From assembly GCA_910577185.1 (NCBI GenBank), contig CAJTLR010000002.1, forward strand, positions 44,539 to 108,538: 64,000 bases of DNA, in the 5' to 3' direction. Position numbers and translations under genes: made by a program. The notes under the pieces are model-generated. The model was not told the DNA's origin, made no database searches, and was given only the letters and a program-made list of their open reading frames with translations. This DNA comes from an uncultured Acetatifactor sp. GTDB taxonomy: Bacteria > Bacillota > Clostridia > Lachnospirales > Lachnospiraceae. Of this stretch, positions 43,005-51,523 are shown piece by piece (position 1 is the stretch's first letter; every line of letters begins with the position of its first letter).

Positions 43005-43874
43005 TCATTCCGCCCTGCTTCCCACTCGTTCTCCCAGCCGGACTCTTGTCTCGATTCCCCGCCGGGAATTACCCAGAATATCCGCGTCCGGAGAAACTGC
43101 CCCTTTTTTGGTGATAAGTATGACCGTGGAGCCGCCGAAGGCAAAATATCCCTTTTCCCAGCCCCTTCGCACCAGATCGCCCCTCTGGTGGTTCTGAATC
43201 TTTCCCACCATCATGGCTCCCACTTCCATCTGAATCATCTTTCCGAAATTGTCTGATTCCAGAAGGCAGTATTCCCTGGTATTTTCTTTATAGATGGGAA
43301 AATGGTCACCCGCCACCGGGTTCACCGTGTGAAGCACGCCGGGAATCCGGATATGCGCCCACAGATAACCTCCGTCCGCGTAAATATAACGATGATAATC
43401 GTCCACGCACAGCCTGAAAATCCACACATAACCTCCCTCGAATTCCGATGCCAGCTTGTGATTGTGCAGAAGGCTTTCCACCGTATAGTAAGTATGCTTC
43501 ACCAGAAAAGTACAAGGATCCTGAATCTTGTACACACTCAGCCTGCCATCGCAGGGACTGACCAGTACGCCGGGTGTCTTCTCCACTTTCCGGGCCCCCG
43601 GCGCCAGCCTTCTGGTAAAAAAATCGTTAAAGGATCTGTATTCCTTCTGCCGGTATTCCCCTGTGTCGATTCCGTGACTGCGGATAAACCATGGCACCAG
43701 AAACCTGGAACTTTGGGAATCCAGCAGCAGCCCCCCCAGCCGGGAGAGAAACGGCGACACCAGAAGCCTCAGCAGCCCCCGTCCTGCCCTGTGGCCATAT
43801 AAAATCTCCAGCAGCCTGTCCTGCCGGGAATCTTCCTGTGTGATCTGTCCTTTTCTGTCTGCCACTAAATGCAT
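43005..43874 (-). CDS. psd: Phosphatidylserine decarboxylase
   Basis: Pyruvoyl-dependent membrane enzyme that makes phosphatidylethanolamine from phosphatidylserine. About 290 residues. Family features: YRSFNDFFTRRLAPGAR, LVSPCDGRLSVY, FRLCVDDYHRYIYADGG (catalytic His region), VNPVAGDHFPIYKENTREY, VGAMMVGKIQNH and the FGGST self-cleavage site (FAFGGSTVILITKKG), whose Ser becomes the pyruvoyl group. Start at 43874 chosen by family alignment; its ribosome site is weak and an earlier in-frame codon exists at 43934. It follows pssA by about 95 bp, so substrate synthesis and decarboxylation are encoded together. Confidence 0.95.
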   Translation of the reverse strand: MHLVADRKGQITQEDSRQDRLLEILYGHRAGRGLLRLLVSPFLSRLGGLLLDSQSSRFLVPWFIRSHGIDTGEYRQKEYRSFNDFFTRRLAPGARKVEKTPGVLVSPCDGRLSVYKIQDPCTFLVKHTYYTVESLLHNHKLASEFEGGYVWIFRLCVDDYHRYIYADGGYLWAHIRIPGVLHTVNPVAGDHFPIYKENTREYCLLESDNFGKMIQMEVGAMMVGKIQNHQRGDLVRRGWEKGYFAFGGSTVILITKKGAVSPDADILGNSRRGIETRVRLGERVGSRAE

Positions 43875-43969
43875 ATCATTACCCCATTTCTGCGCTGCTT
43901 TCCGCCCATGGCCGGTTTCCGGCAGGCCATGCAAGGCTTTGCAGCGCGCAGGTCCATATTGTATTCAAA

Positions 43970-44620
43970 CTATCTGTGCGTCAGATTCCACCATCCCCGC
44001 CAGGAAAACAAAATCACCGTCACCGAGGCCCCCACAATCAGGACCAGCAAAAGTACCTCTTTCACGGAGGGCTTTCTCAGCCTGAAATCAAAGATAAACA
44101 GGAAACCCACCAGCGCCACCACAACATGCAGCACACCCACAAACACTCCGTGGCTGGGAAACAGGGGCGACACCACAAACAGCAGGGGCAGCGCAATGGC
44201 CATGGAAGTGATGGGCAGCCCCTGGTAATACTTCCGCGCCTCTTCCGTCTCTGCCTGCCGTCTGGCTTCCATTACATTGAAATAGCCCAGGCGGATCATT
44301 CCCGCCAGCCCGTACAGGGCCAGGATCACCATGCCGTAAATGTGGTTCATGCCGATCTTGTAACAGATCACAATGGGCAGGATGCCAAAACAGACCACAT
44401 CGCAGAGGGAATCTATCTGAATGCCGAAACTTTTCTCATCCTCCGTCCGGTTTTTCTTTGTCCGGGCAATTTTTCCGTCAAACATATCGCAAAACCCCGA
44501 AAAGGCCAGAAAAAAGATTGCCCAGCGCAAGTGTCCGGAGGATGCGCAGAAAATCCCCGACACAGCCGACAAAAAACTGATATAGGTAAGTATAACCGTA
44601 TAATCATAAAATCCAATCAC
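43970..44620 (-). CDS. pssA: CDP-diacylglycerol-serine O-phosphatidyltransferase
   Basis: 216 residues with about six membrane helices. The CDP-alcohol phosphotransferase motif is intact: CDMFDGKIART, then GIQIDSLCDVVCFG, giving DGxxAR-x(n)-GxxxDxxxD. It condenses CDP-diacylglycerol and serine into phosphatidylserine, the substrate of the downstream psd product. A possible TATAAT-like -10 box lies in the AT-rich 182-bp gap upstream, though a good -35 is not seen. Part of a phospholipid/membrane gene group with the flippase-like and PAP2 genes. Confidence 0.95.
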   Translation of the reverse strand: MIGFYDYTVILTYISFLSAVSGIFCASSGHLRWAIFFLAFSGFCDMFDGKIARTKKNRTEDEKSFGIQIDSLCDVVCFGILPIVICYKIGMNHIYGMVILALYGLAGMIRLGYFNVMEARRQAETEEARKYYQGLPITSMAIALPLLFVVSPLFPSHGVFVGVLHVVVALVGFLFIFDFRLRKPSVKEVLLLVLIVGASVTVILFSWRGWWNLTHR

Positions 44621-44802
44621 AGGAGCCCCTCCTCGTATTCGCCCTCATTCCCATTACTGCCGTCCCTTTCTTCCTGCCCTTCCCAAAAATCGATTCTCCT
44701 GAAAAAGTATCTTCATCCTCCCCGGACGAACCTTCCCCGGAACAGGGAAAACATAGTATGGTAATTATATCGGTAAAAAAAGAATTGATTGTTAATTTTT
44801 TT

Positions 44803-45843
44803 TTAACTTTTTGTGTCCGATGTTTCTTTTCTCATAGTATAGTAAAGATGTGCCACCACCGTAAACACGGCGCTGATCAGCAGCTGGCTGTAATATCCCA
44901 GTCCCCTGGAAAGAACCATTGCCGGAAGGGTCATGGTCAGGAAAACAGAGGGAAATATTCTTAAAAACAGGGCCTCGCTGATTCCCATTCCCCCCGGCAG
45001 CGGCAGCATATCCACGGACACGGAAATCACCGCCTGCAATAGCACCACTTCCCAGAAGCCGGCTCCCTGCAGTCCGAAGGAAAGATACACCATGTAGGTC
45101 ACGGAAAACAAGGCCAGACGCTGCAGAAAGCTGATCAGGATCACCCACAAAATTACCCTGACATGTTCCCTCAAATAAACCGCGGTCTCCCGGTATACCT
45201 GCATGGATTCCCGCAGTTTCCTGCACCGCTCCTCCTTATGCTTCAGAAAACGCAGTCCCTCCAGCCACTTCATGCCTTTAGTCAGGATCACCTCCGCCAG
45301 AACCGGATGAAACACCAGCAGGGTCATAAAGCTGACGCAGAACACATTCAGCATCACCCCCAGATAAAATACCGGCAGAATTCCTTCCAGATATTGATGC
45401 ATGAATCCCTGCCCGAAGCAGAGTACACCAAGTCCGATTACAACCAGTACCAATTTATATGTAATGGTCACAATCATCAGAATCACCGTCGCCAGAGGAA
45501 TGGGAATTTTTTCTTTTTTCATATAATAAATCTGCATGGGCTGACCGCCTGTGGCCGATGGTGTAATGCAGCTGAAGAAAAACCCCACGGAGGAAAACAG
45601 AAAACAGATCCTTTTTTTCACCCGGATACTGAAAGATCTCATCATATACCAGAGAATCACGGACTCTCCCCAGATAAAGACAATCACCAGCATGACTCCG
45701 GGAACCAGCATTTTCTTGTCTGCCGCCCGGATGGCATCCAGCATTGCCCCCAGGTCTTCCCCGTGAAATACGCCATACAGCGTCAGCACAAAAACAGCCG
45801 CCAGAAACAGCGCATTTCCGATTACCTTCTTTTTTGACCGCAC
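44803..45843 (-). CDS. Lysylphosphatidylglycerol synthase TM-region/UPF0104 family membrane protein
   Basis: 346 residues with about eight hydrophobic helices, matching the flippase-like N-terminal part of MprF (LPG_synthase_TM) without its aminoacyl-transferase domain. Landmarks: LVIVFIWGESVILWYMM, FFSCITPSATGGQPMQIYYMKKEKIP (the conserved PSxxGGxP motif), and SVDMLPLPGGMGISEALF. A GTG start at 45843 shares a base with the TAG of the PAP2 gene (TAGTG), so translation is coupled. It could flip or move a phospho- or glycolipid; the substrate is unknown. Confidence 0.88.
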   Translation of the reverse strand: MRSKKKVIGNALFLAAVFVLTLYGVFHGEDLGAMLDAIRAADKKMLVPGVMLVIVFIWGESVILWYMMRSFSIRVKKRICFLFSSVGFFFSCITPSATGGQPMQIYYMKKEKIPIPLATVILMIVTITYKLVLVVIGLGVLCFGQGFMHQYLEGILPVFYLGVMLNVFCVSFMTLLVFHPVLAEVILTKGMKWLEGLRFLKHKEERCRKLRESMQVYRETAVYLREHVRVILWVILISFLQRLALFSVTYMVYLSFGLQGAGFWEVVLLQAVISVSVDMLPLPGGMGISEALFLRIFPSVFLTMTLPAMVLSRGLGYYSQLLISAVFTVVAHLYYTMRKETSDTKS

Positions 45844-46538
45844 TATACACTTCCTCCTTTCAGAAGAAGCCTGCCGTTGATTCTATTCAGTACCTTCTCA
45901 TAAGCTCCCCAGATCTTTTTGTTTTTACCAACAAAAAAGCAAATTTCCGCCAGGAAAATTCCCCCAATGACATCCACGATCACATGCTGCTTCGTGGTCA
46001 CGGTGGAAATACACACCAAAACCGCAAACAGGCAGGAAAATCCCCTGTACCAGCCGGGAATTTCCTTCTTTCCCCGCAGTCCGATATAGCAGAACCAGCT
46101 CACCAGGCAGTGTATGGAAGGAAACAGATTGTCCGCGGCATCCACCGCATAAAGGGCAATCATCACCTGATTCCAGAATCCTTCCGGCTCCACATACGGT
46201 CTTGTATTTGTAGTGGGGTAAATAAGGTAACACAACAGGCACACTACCCTGGAGAGAAAATCTCCCGCAAAAAACTGGCAGACTTCCCGTTTTCCCTGAC
46301 GGGCGATGAGGATATAATTGACCACCCAGAATGCATAACAGCCCAGATATACTGCGGCCATGGGCGGCCAGAAGGGAATCAGCCGGTCCAGGGCGCTCTC
46401 AATATTGTGATGGGGCCAGTCTCCCGCTATCATCCTGGCGCCGCCGTAAACCGCCAGGTTGAATGAAACGGCAAAAATAAGAGGAACCATGCCGTAAGCC
46501 GGGACAATGCCGGTCAATATTTTTCGTATTCTGCCCAT
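45843..46538 (-). CDS. PAP2-family membrane phosphatase
   Basis: About 231 residues with five or six helices. PAP2 motifs 2 and 3 are readable: NLFPSIHCLVSW (PSxH) and STVTTKQHVIVDVIGG (SRxxxxxHxxxD-like, with the first Ser-Arg replaced by Thr-Val). It is of the inositolphosphorylceramide-synthase/phosphatidic-acid phosphatase type and likely removes phosphate from a lipid. The start at 46538 follows AGGGG; an in-frame upstream opening of 30 residues looks non-coding. It is coupled to the flippase-like gene. Confidence 0.85.
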   Translation of the reverse strand: MGRIRKILTGIVPAYGMVPLIFAVSFNLAVYGGARMIAGDWPHHNIESALDRLIPFWPPMAAVYLGCYAFWVVNYILIARQGKREVCQFFAGDFLSRVVCLLCYLIYPTTNTRPYVEPEGFWNQVMIALYAVDAADNLFPSIHCLVSWFCYIGLRGKKEIPGWYRGFSCLFAVLVCISTVTTKQHVIVDVIGGIFLAEICFFVGKNKKIWGAYEKVLNRINGRLLLKGGSV

Positions 46539-46715
46539 AATGCCACCCCTGCCATATCCTTTATTTCCTGTCAGATCCTTTTTTGAAAGGCCGTCCTGAT
46601 CAGTATATGCCGTTTTTGTTTTCGGCACATACTGAATATAGCAAAATTTTTCGGGAGCCTCAAGATGTTTTGTGATATCTTTAACAAATCTTTAGAGAAT
46701 TTTAAATATGATCCC

Positions 46716-46732
46716 AAAGGGGCCGTTGCCCC
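46716..46732 (-). terminator. Terminator after the Sel1-repeat gene
   Basis: On the minus strand GGGGC-AACG-GCCCC (46732-46719) is followed by TTT. It lies about 60 bp after the stop of the Sel1-repeat gene. The short T-run makes it moderate. Confidence 0.5.
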
Positions 46733-46793
46733 GCGAATTGTCATTCCGCTTTTGCAACAGCCCCGAAGAAGGAATCTTTATGCAAAAATCCGG

Positions 46794-48554
46794 TCAAACC
46801 AGCCTGTCCAGGGCTTCCTGCGCCCGCTCATGCCCCTGGGCGGCCGCTTTTTTGTACCACTTCACAGCCGTATCCTCATTTCTCATCATGCCAAAGCCAG
46901 CCTCACAGAAACATCCCAGATTAAACTGGGCTGCTGCGTCTCCCTGCTCTGCCGCCTCCGTATACCATTTGACGGCTTTCCGTGCATCTTTCTCCACACC
47001 CAGGCCGTAAGCATAGCAGAGTCCCAGATTGGTCTGGGCTTCCATGTAACCCTGTTCCGCCGCTTTCCGGAACCATTCTGCCGCCTTTACGCCGTCCCGG
47101 GGCAGAACCGCCCCCTTGAAATAGCATTTGCCCACCATATTCTGGGCTTCCTCATGGCCCTGCTCCGCGGCGGCCAGATACCATTCCACGGCCCGGGCGC
47201 CATTCTGTTCCACACCGCATCCGGTCTCATATCTCTGGGCCAGACTAAACTGGGCCATGGAATCTCCCAGAACGGCGGCCTTCTCATACCATTCTGCCGC
47301 CCGGGTATCGTCCTTCTCCACACCCCGGCCCTTTTCGTAGCTCCAGCCCATGCAGTATCCTGCGTCCGCATGGCCCTGTTCCGCCGCCTTCCGGTACCAT
47401 TCCACAGCCTGCGCGTCATCCTTCTCAACGCCCCGGCCCTTCTGGCAGCACAGTCCCAGACTGTACTGGGCGTCCGCATTACCCTGTTCTGCGGATTTTC
47501 TGTACCAGCGGGCTGCCTGTACATTATCCTGCTCCACACCCCGGCCCTTGTCATAATGGAAAGCCAGATTGCACTGGGCATCCGCATCCCCCTGCTCCGC
47601 CGCCTTCCGGTACCACTCTACCGCCTTCCGGTCGTCCTGCTCCACGCCCGTGCCCTGGTAATAGCACCAGCCCATGGAAAACTGGGCTTCCGCATCCCCC
47701 TGGGCGGCCGCTTTCCGGTACCACTCTACCGCCTTTCTGTCATCCTGCTCCACGCCTTCCCCCTCGGAATAGCATCTGCCTAAAAAAACCTGGGCATCGG
47801 CATGGCCCTGTTCCGCCGCCTTTTGAAACCAGTGAACCGCGTCCGCATGGCTGCACGGCCTCCCGGTGCCGTAATAGCAGCGCACTCCCAGGCTGTACTG
47901 GGCTCCCGCATGTCCCTGCTCTGCCGCTTTCAGGAAATATTCCACAGCCGTTTCCTCGTTTTGCTCCACACCTTCTCCCCGGGAATAGCAGATTGCAAGA
48001 TTATACATCGCCATATCGTCCCCGTGGCTGACAGCCTTTTCATACCACTCTATGGCCTTCCCAAAATCCTGCGGCACACCGTGTCCCTTGTTGTAGCAAA
48101 GCCCAAGACTGCATTCTGCATCCGGATGCCCCTGCTCTGCGGCGATCCCGTACCAGAATGCAGCCTTTTCATAATCGATTTCCACACCCGTGCCGAAGTA
48201 ATAGCAGTTCCCCAGGTTCCTCTGGGCATCCACATCGCCTCCGGCCGCAGACTTTTCATACCAGTAAACAGCCTTCACCTTATCTGTCTTCACGCCGTGC
48301 CCATAGTCATAGCAGTATCCCAGGCTCCGCTGGGCAGCGGCGTTTCCCTGGGCTGCCGATTTTTCATACCATGCCACGGCAGCCGCATAATCCCGCTTCA
48401 CGCCCCAGCCACGTTTGTAGCAGTCACCCAGCTTGTCCTGGGCATATGCGTCGCCGGCCTCTGCCATCTGTCTCAGCCTGCCCGATCCCGACCGCGCAAA
48501 GTCAAGAATCAGCTCATCATCATTTTCCTCTTCCCAAATCTTCTCGTCAGACAT
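46794..48554 (-). CDS. Sel1-like repeat protein with about 15 repeats
   Basis: 586 residues, almost wholly a solenoid of 36-residue Sel1-like (SLR) units with the pattern A(E)QGxAxAQxxLGxCYxxGxGVExDxxKAVxWYxKA. Fifteen copies can be counted from the (A/K/R/T)A(V/A/I)xWY landmark. The middle copies (about residues 260-450) are nearly identical to one another. There is no signal peptide or membrane helix; the N-terminus is acidic (MSDEKIWEEENDDELILDF). Such proteins are scaffolds for protein-protein contacts. AGAGGAG precedes the ATG. The partner is unknown; the next genes downstream are the membrane-lipid group. Confidence 0.92.
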   Translation of the reverse strand: MSDEKIWEEENDDELILDFARSGSGRLRQMAEAGDAYAQDKLGDCYKRGWGVKRDYAAAVAWYEKSAAQGNAAAQRSLGYCYDYGHGVKTDKVKAVYWYEKSAAGGDVDAQRNLGNCYYFGTGVEIDYEKAAFWYGIAAEQGHPDAECSLGLCYNKGHGVPQDFGKAIEWYEKAVSHGDDMAMYNLAICYSRGEGVEQNEETAVEYFLKAAEQGHAGAQYSLGVRCYYGTGRPCSHADAVHWFQKAAEQGHADAQVFLGRCYSEGEGVEQDDRKAVEWYRKAAAQGDAEAQFSMGWCYYQGTGVEQDDRKAVEWYRKAAEQGDADAQCNLAFHYDKGRGVEQDNVQAARWYRKSAEQGNADAQYSLGLCCQKGRGVEKDDAQAVEWYRKAAEQGHADAGYCMGWSYEKGRGVEKDDTRAAEWYEKAAVLGDSMAQFSLAQRYETGCGVEQNGARAVEWYLAAAEQGHEEAQNMVGKCYFKGAVLPRDGVKAAEWFRKAAEQGYMEAQTNLGLCYAYGLGVEKDARKAVKWYTEAAEQGDAAAQFNLGCFCEAGFGMMRNEDTAVKWYKKAAAQGHERAQEALDRLV

Positions 48555-48621
48555 TTTTTGACTCCTCTTTATCCCTTGTGACTCCCTGTTTCCGGCCGTT
48601 ATACCAATCCCATGATTTCGT

Positions 48622-48730
48622 GCGCGTCAGCGCATATGGAATCAACGGCTGACACTGTGCCCATCTGTGTCAGCATAATACCATATTTTGGCGCATCAGC
48701 GCACATGGAATCAACGGCTGACACTGTGCC
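48622..48730. repeat. Two 40-bp direct repeats with hairpins upstream of the Sel1 gene
   Basis: 48622-48661 and 48691-48730 are identical at 38 of 40 positions (period 69 bp). Each unit runs from GCGC(G/A)TCAGCGCA to GGCTGACACTGTGCC and contains TCAGC/GCTGA complementarity. Between them GCTGACAC (48648-48655) pairs perfectly with GTGTCAGC (48667-48674). The repeats occupy the 381-bp gap between the Sel1 and alpha-amylase genes. Confidence 0.8.
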
Positions 48731-48857
48731 AGCATGGCCATTCAGCCCTTTCATGCCATAAATATGGGCTTTTGATAATGAATATTATAGCACTTTCCTT
48801 TCCGGTCTTCCAGAGCATGTTTGAAAATTCATTTCCACCCCCATCGCTTTGGACGGC

Positions 48858-48901
48858 TTGACAAAATTTGGAAATAGTGATATTCTCAATACGATATATC
48901 G
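48858..48901 (+). promoter_or_regulatory. alpha-amylase promoter with palindromic operator
   Basis: TTGACA (48858-48863), 17-bp spacer, TATTCT (48881-48886) with extended TGA, then a perfect palindrome CGATATATCG (48892-48901) at the expected start site, followed by two CGAAA half-sites. The CGAAA half-sites resemble those at malE, so co-regulation by the LacI protein is plausible. Confidence 0.75.
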
Positions 48902-48935
48902 AAACTTCTCGAAAATTACTTAAAATTAGGAGGTC

Positions 48936-50576
48936 ATGGGAAAAGTGAATCGAAAAGAACATAAGTTTCGGAAAATTTTCGTATTGTTTTTGACAGTCGC
49001 ATGCGTCATTTGCAGCCTGGGCGCCTGCGGAGGTGCATCCGGCTGGCGCAGCCGGGAAGTGACCCTCATTGACGACAATTATCGCACCTGGTATGAGATT
49101 TTTGTGTACTCCTTCTGTGACAGCGATGGGGACCAGATCGGCGACCTTCAGGGAGTCATCTCAAAGCTGGACTATATTGCGGATATGGGCTTTAACGGAA
49201 TCTGGCTGATGCCCATCATGCCCTCCGCCTCTTATCACAAATATGATGTGAAAGATTATCTGGAAATCGAAGCCGAGTACGGTACCATGGCAGATTTTGA
49301 GGCGCTGGTGGCAGAGTGCGACAAGCGCGGCATCAAGCTGATCATCGACCTGGTGCTCAACCATACCTCCTCAGAACATCCCTGGTTTGTGGAAGCCTGC
49401 GATTATCTGGCGTCCCTGGGGGACGGTGAGGAACCCTCTGCCGCGGACTGCCCCTACTACGAATACTATCATTTTACAAAAGGGGATCCCAGCTCCGATA
49501 CCTGGTATCAGGTAGGCTCCACAGATTATTATTATGAGGGGGTCTTCTGGAGCGGAATGCCGGATTTGAATTTCGAGAGCCAGACTCTCCGGGCAGAACT
49601 TGAGGAAGTCATGGACTTCTGGCTGGAAAAAGGCGTGGGCGGGTTCCGTCTGGATGCGGTAAAGGAATTTTACAGCGGCGCCGCCAGCAAAAATGTGGAA
49701 GTGCTGGCCTGGATCAACGATTATGTGAAAAATGCAGACCCCGATGCCTATCTGGTGGGGGAAGCCTGGGAAGGGCTGGGCTCCTACTCGCAGTATTATG
49801 CCAGCGGCATCGACAGCTTTTTTGATTTTGAATTTGCAGGCCCTACCGGAGTGGTCACAAAGACCCTGACCTTCAGCGGCGAGACCAACAGTGCCCAGGC
49901 TTACGCCAAAGCCCTGACCCGGGTACAGAATGCCATCCGCGAAGTCCGGGAAGACGCCATTGACGCACCGTTCTTTGTCAACCACGACATGGCCAGGGCG
50001 GCAGGATATATGCAGTATGACCAGCGCAAGGTCAAAATGGCGGCACCCCTGAATATTCTGATGAGCGGCAGCGTTTTTGTCTACTATGGGGAAGAAATCG
50101 GTATGACCGGCAGCGGCAAAGACGAAAACAAGCGGGCTCCCATGTACTGGTCGGCGGACGCCCTTGCGGAGGGCATGACCCGGGGACCTTTGGATATGGA
50201 GCCCCAGGAAAATCAGTTTGCCTGTGCCGAAGAGCAGATGAAGGCGGATGACTCCATATACAGTTTTTATAAGGATACCATTCTGCTGCGGAATCAGAAT
50301 CCCGAAATTGCCAGAGGCACCGTGGCCAGACTGGAAGATGTCACGGATCAGGATATTGCCGCCATCTCAAAAACCTACAATGGGGAAACCATCTATCTGC
50401 TCTATAATATTTCGGAGACAGATGAAAAACAAGTGACTCTGCCCGGGGCACAGTACGGAGAACTGGAACTCTCCGGATACCTGTCCGTGGATGGCGGGGA
50501 AGTGACCCTGAAGGGCGAAACCGTTACCCTGCCCTCCTACAGTGTGGCAGTATTGAGACCGGTTTCAAACTCATAA
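48936..50576 (+). CDS. Secreted alpha-amylase lipoprotein (GH13)
   Basis: 546 residues. An N-terminal lipoprotein signal (KIFVLFLTVACVICSLGAC, lipobox LGAC) would anchor it outside the membrane. The GH13 barrel shows WYEIFVYSFCDSDGDQIGDLQGV, LIIDLVLNHTS, nucleophile GGFRLDAVKEFY, acid/base DAYLVGEAWEG, and transition-state Asp FFVNHDMARAAGY. A C-terminal beta domain ends at VAVLRPVSNS. The acidic DxDGDxxGD calcium motif near the start is typical of oligosaccharide-type GH13 enzymes. AGGAGG is very close (2 nt) to the ATG, so the GTG three codons later is a possible start. It would produce the maltodextrins imported by MalEFG. Confidence 0.95.
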   Translation: MGKVNRKEHKFRKIFVLFLTVACVICSLGACGGASGWRSREVTLIDDNYRTWYEIFVYSFCDSDGDQIGDLQGVISKLDYIADMGFNGIWLMPIMPSASYHKYDVKDYLEIEAEYGTMADFEALVAECDKRGIKLIIDLVLNHTSSEHPWFVEACDYLASLGDGEEPSAADCPYYEYYHFTKGDPSSDTWYQVGSTDYYYEGVFWSGMPDLNFESQTLRAELEEVMDFWLEKGVGGFRLDAVKEFYSGAASKNVEVLAWINDYVKNADPDAYLVGEAWEGLGSYSQYYASGIDSFFDFEFAGPTGVVTKTLTFSGETNSAQAYAKALTRVQNAIREVREDAIDAPFFVNHDMARAAGYMQYDQRKVKMAAPLNILMSGSVFVYYGEEIGMTGSGKDENKRAPMYWSADALAEGMTRGPLDMEPQENQFACAEEQMKADDSIYSFYKDTILLRNQNPEIARGTVARLEDVTDQDIAAISKTYNGETIYLLYNISETDEKQVTLPGAQYGELELSGYLSVDGGEVTLKGETVTLPSYSVAVLRPVSNS

Positions 50577-50613
50577 TTTCAGCCTGACAGACAACGGACT
50601 TTCCTGTCGAATC

Positions 50614-50702
50614 AATCAAGTAGGGGAACGCTCTTCTCCACTACTCGCCGCGCGGGGCGCGTGCAGCTTTCGCTGCTGATTTCCTTACGCACCCCTGCGC
50701 AT
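50614..50702 (-). repeat. Structured dispersed repeat, copy B
   Basis: Reverse complement of copy A (39728-39816), same 89-nt length, about 80% identical. In the minus-strand reading it folds as GGGGTGCGT/ACGCGCCCC around AAGGAAA and a GCAGC-GAAA-GCTGC hairpin. The base changes against copy A fall in pairs that keep both stems. Confidence 0.8.
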
Positions 50703-50708
50703 GAAAAT

Positions 50709-50737
50709 GGGGCCGCGGAAGAACTCTTCCGGGCCCC
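50709..50737 (-). terminator. Terminator-like hairpin between alpha-amylase and aat
   Basis: GGGGCCGCGGAAG pairs with CTTCCGGGCCCC with one bulged base. On the minus strand the stem is followed by ATTTT, so it best serves the aat-clpA-clpS transcript. On the plus strand no T-run follows. Confidence 0.6.
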
Positions 50738-50828
50738 TGATCTGCGCCGTCAGCCATTTTTTTCAATAAGAAACACTCCCGTTTTTCCGCCTTTCAGACC
50801 ATCCGCTTTCCCATATGACATTCTTCCG

Positions 50829-51482
50829 TCATTCCTCCGTTCCCCGGCAAAGCATTTGCTCATATGCTTCCCAGGAAATAAAACGGCCGCCCATGCTTTC
50901 CAGATGTTCGGTATGAAACTGACAGTCGATAAATAAAAAACGGTTTTCCAGCAATGTATTTGCAAGGGCAATCAGTGCCGCCTTGGAACCGTTTTTCCGT
51001 TCCGAAAACATGCTTTCCCCGAAAAAACACCTGCCAATGGAAACACCGTAAAGTCCCCCTGCCAGATTTCCATCTTCAAAAACCTCCAGGGAAAGGGCAT
51101 ATCCCTCTTTATGGAGGCGCAGATAAGCCTCTTCCATCTCATCGGAAATCCAGGTTCCCTCCGCAAATTCCCTCTTTATGCGGCAGCGGTGCATGGTATC
51201 CGCAAAATCCCGGTTCAGAACCACTTTCAGCTCATGGCTTCTGGTATATTTTTTCATGGACCGGGAGATGTGAATCTCTTCCGGAAAAATCACAAAGCGC
51301 TCTTTGGGACACCACCACAAAATCTCTTCCCCTGGTTCAAACCAGGGAAAAATTCCATGGGTGTATGCCAGAAGCAGGCGTTCTACGCTCAGGTCTCCCC
51401 CAACGGCCAGCAGACCGTCCCGGCGGGCCAGAGTGGGGTGGGGGAAAGAGATGGTGTCTTTATCAAGCATATAAACCGGCAT
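50829..51482 (-). CDS. aat: Leucyl/phenylalanyl-tRNA-protein transferase
   Basis: Transfers Leu or Phe from charged tRNA to N-terminal Lys or Arg of proteins, creating a primary N-degron. The 217-residue protein matches the family throughout: FPHPTLARRDGLLAVGGDLSVERLLLAYTHGIFPW, WWCPKERFVIFPEEIHISRSMKK, GTWISDEMEEAYLRLHKEGYALSLEVF, GLYGVSIGRCFFGESMFS and FIDCQFHTEHLESMGGR. AAGGAG sits 5 nt before the ATG. It follows clpA by 41 bp and clpS lies at the head, so the whole N-degron branch is one transcript. This pathway is well known in Proteobacteria and unusual in Bacillota. Confidence 0.96.
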   Translation of the reverse strand: MPVYMLDKDTISFPHPTLARRDGLLAVGGDLSVERLLLAYTHGIFPWFEPGEEILWWCPKERFVIFPEEIHISRSMKKYTRSHELKVVLNRDFADTMHRCRIKREFAEGTWISDEMEEAYLRLHKEGYALSLEVFEDGNLAGGLYGVSIGRCFFGESMFSERKNGSKAALIALANTLLENRFLFIDCQFHTEHLESMGGRFISWEAYEQMLCRGTEE

Positions 51483-51523
51483 ACAGACTCCTTTCCGAAA
51501 AAATAATGTGCCCTTTCCCGGGC

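Noticed and set aside
46794..48554. CRISPR-like repeat array
   Set aside because: The periodicity is coding (36 residues) with diverged repeats and no unique spacers. No cas genes are present.
46665..48581. Long plus-strand ORFs with periodic repeats opposite the Sel1 gene
   Set aside because: Their periodicity is the 108-bp DNA period of the Sel1 repeats read on the wrong strand. The minus-strand frame has the family consensus and a ribosome site.
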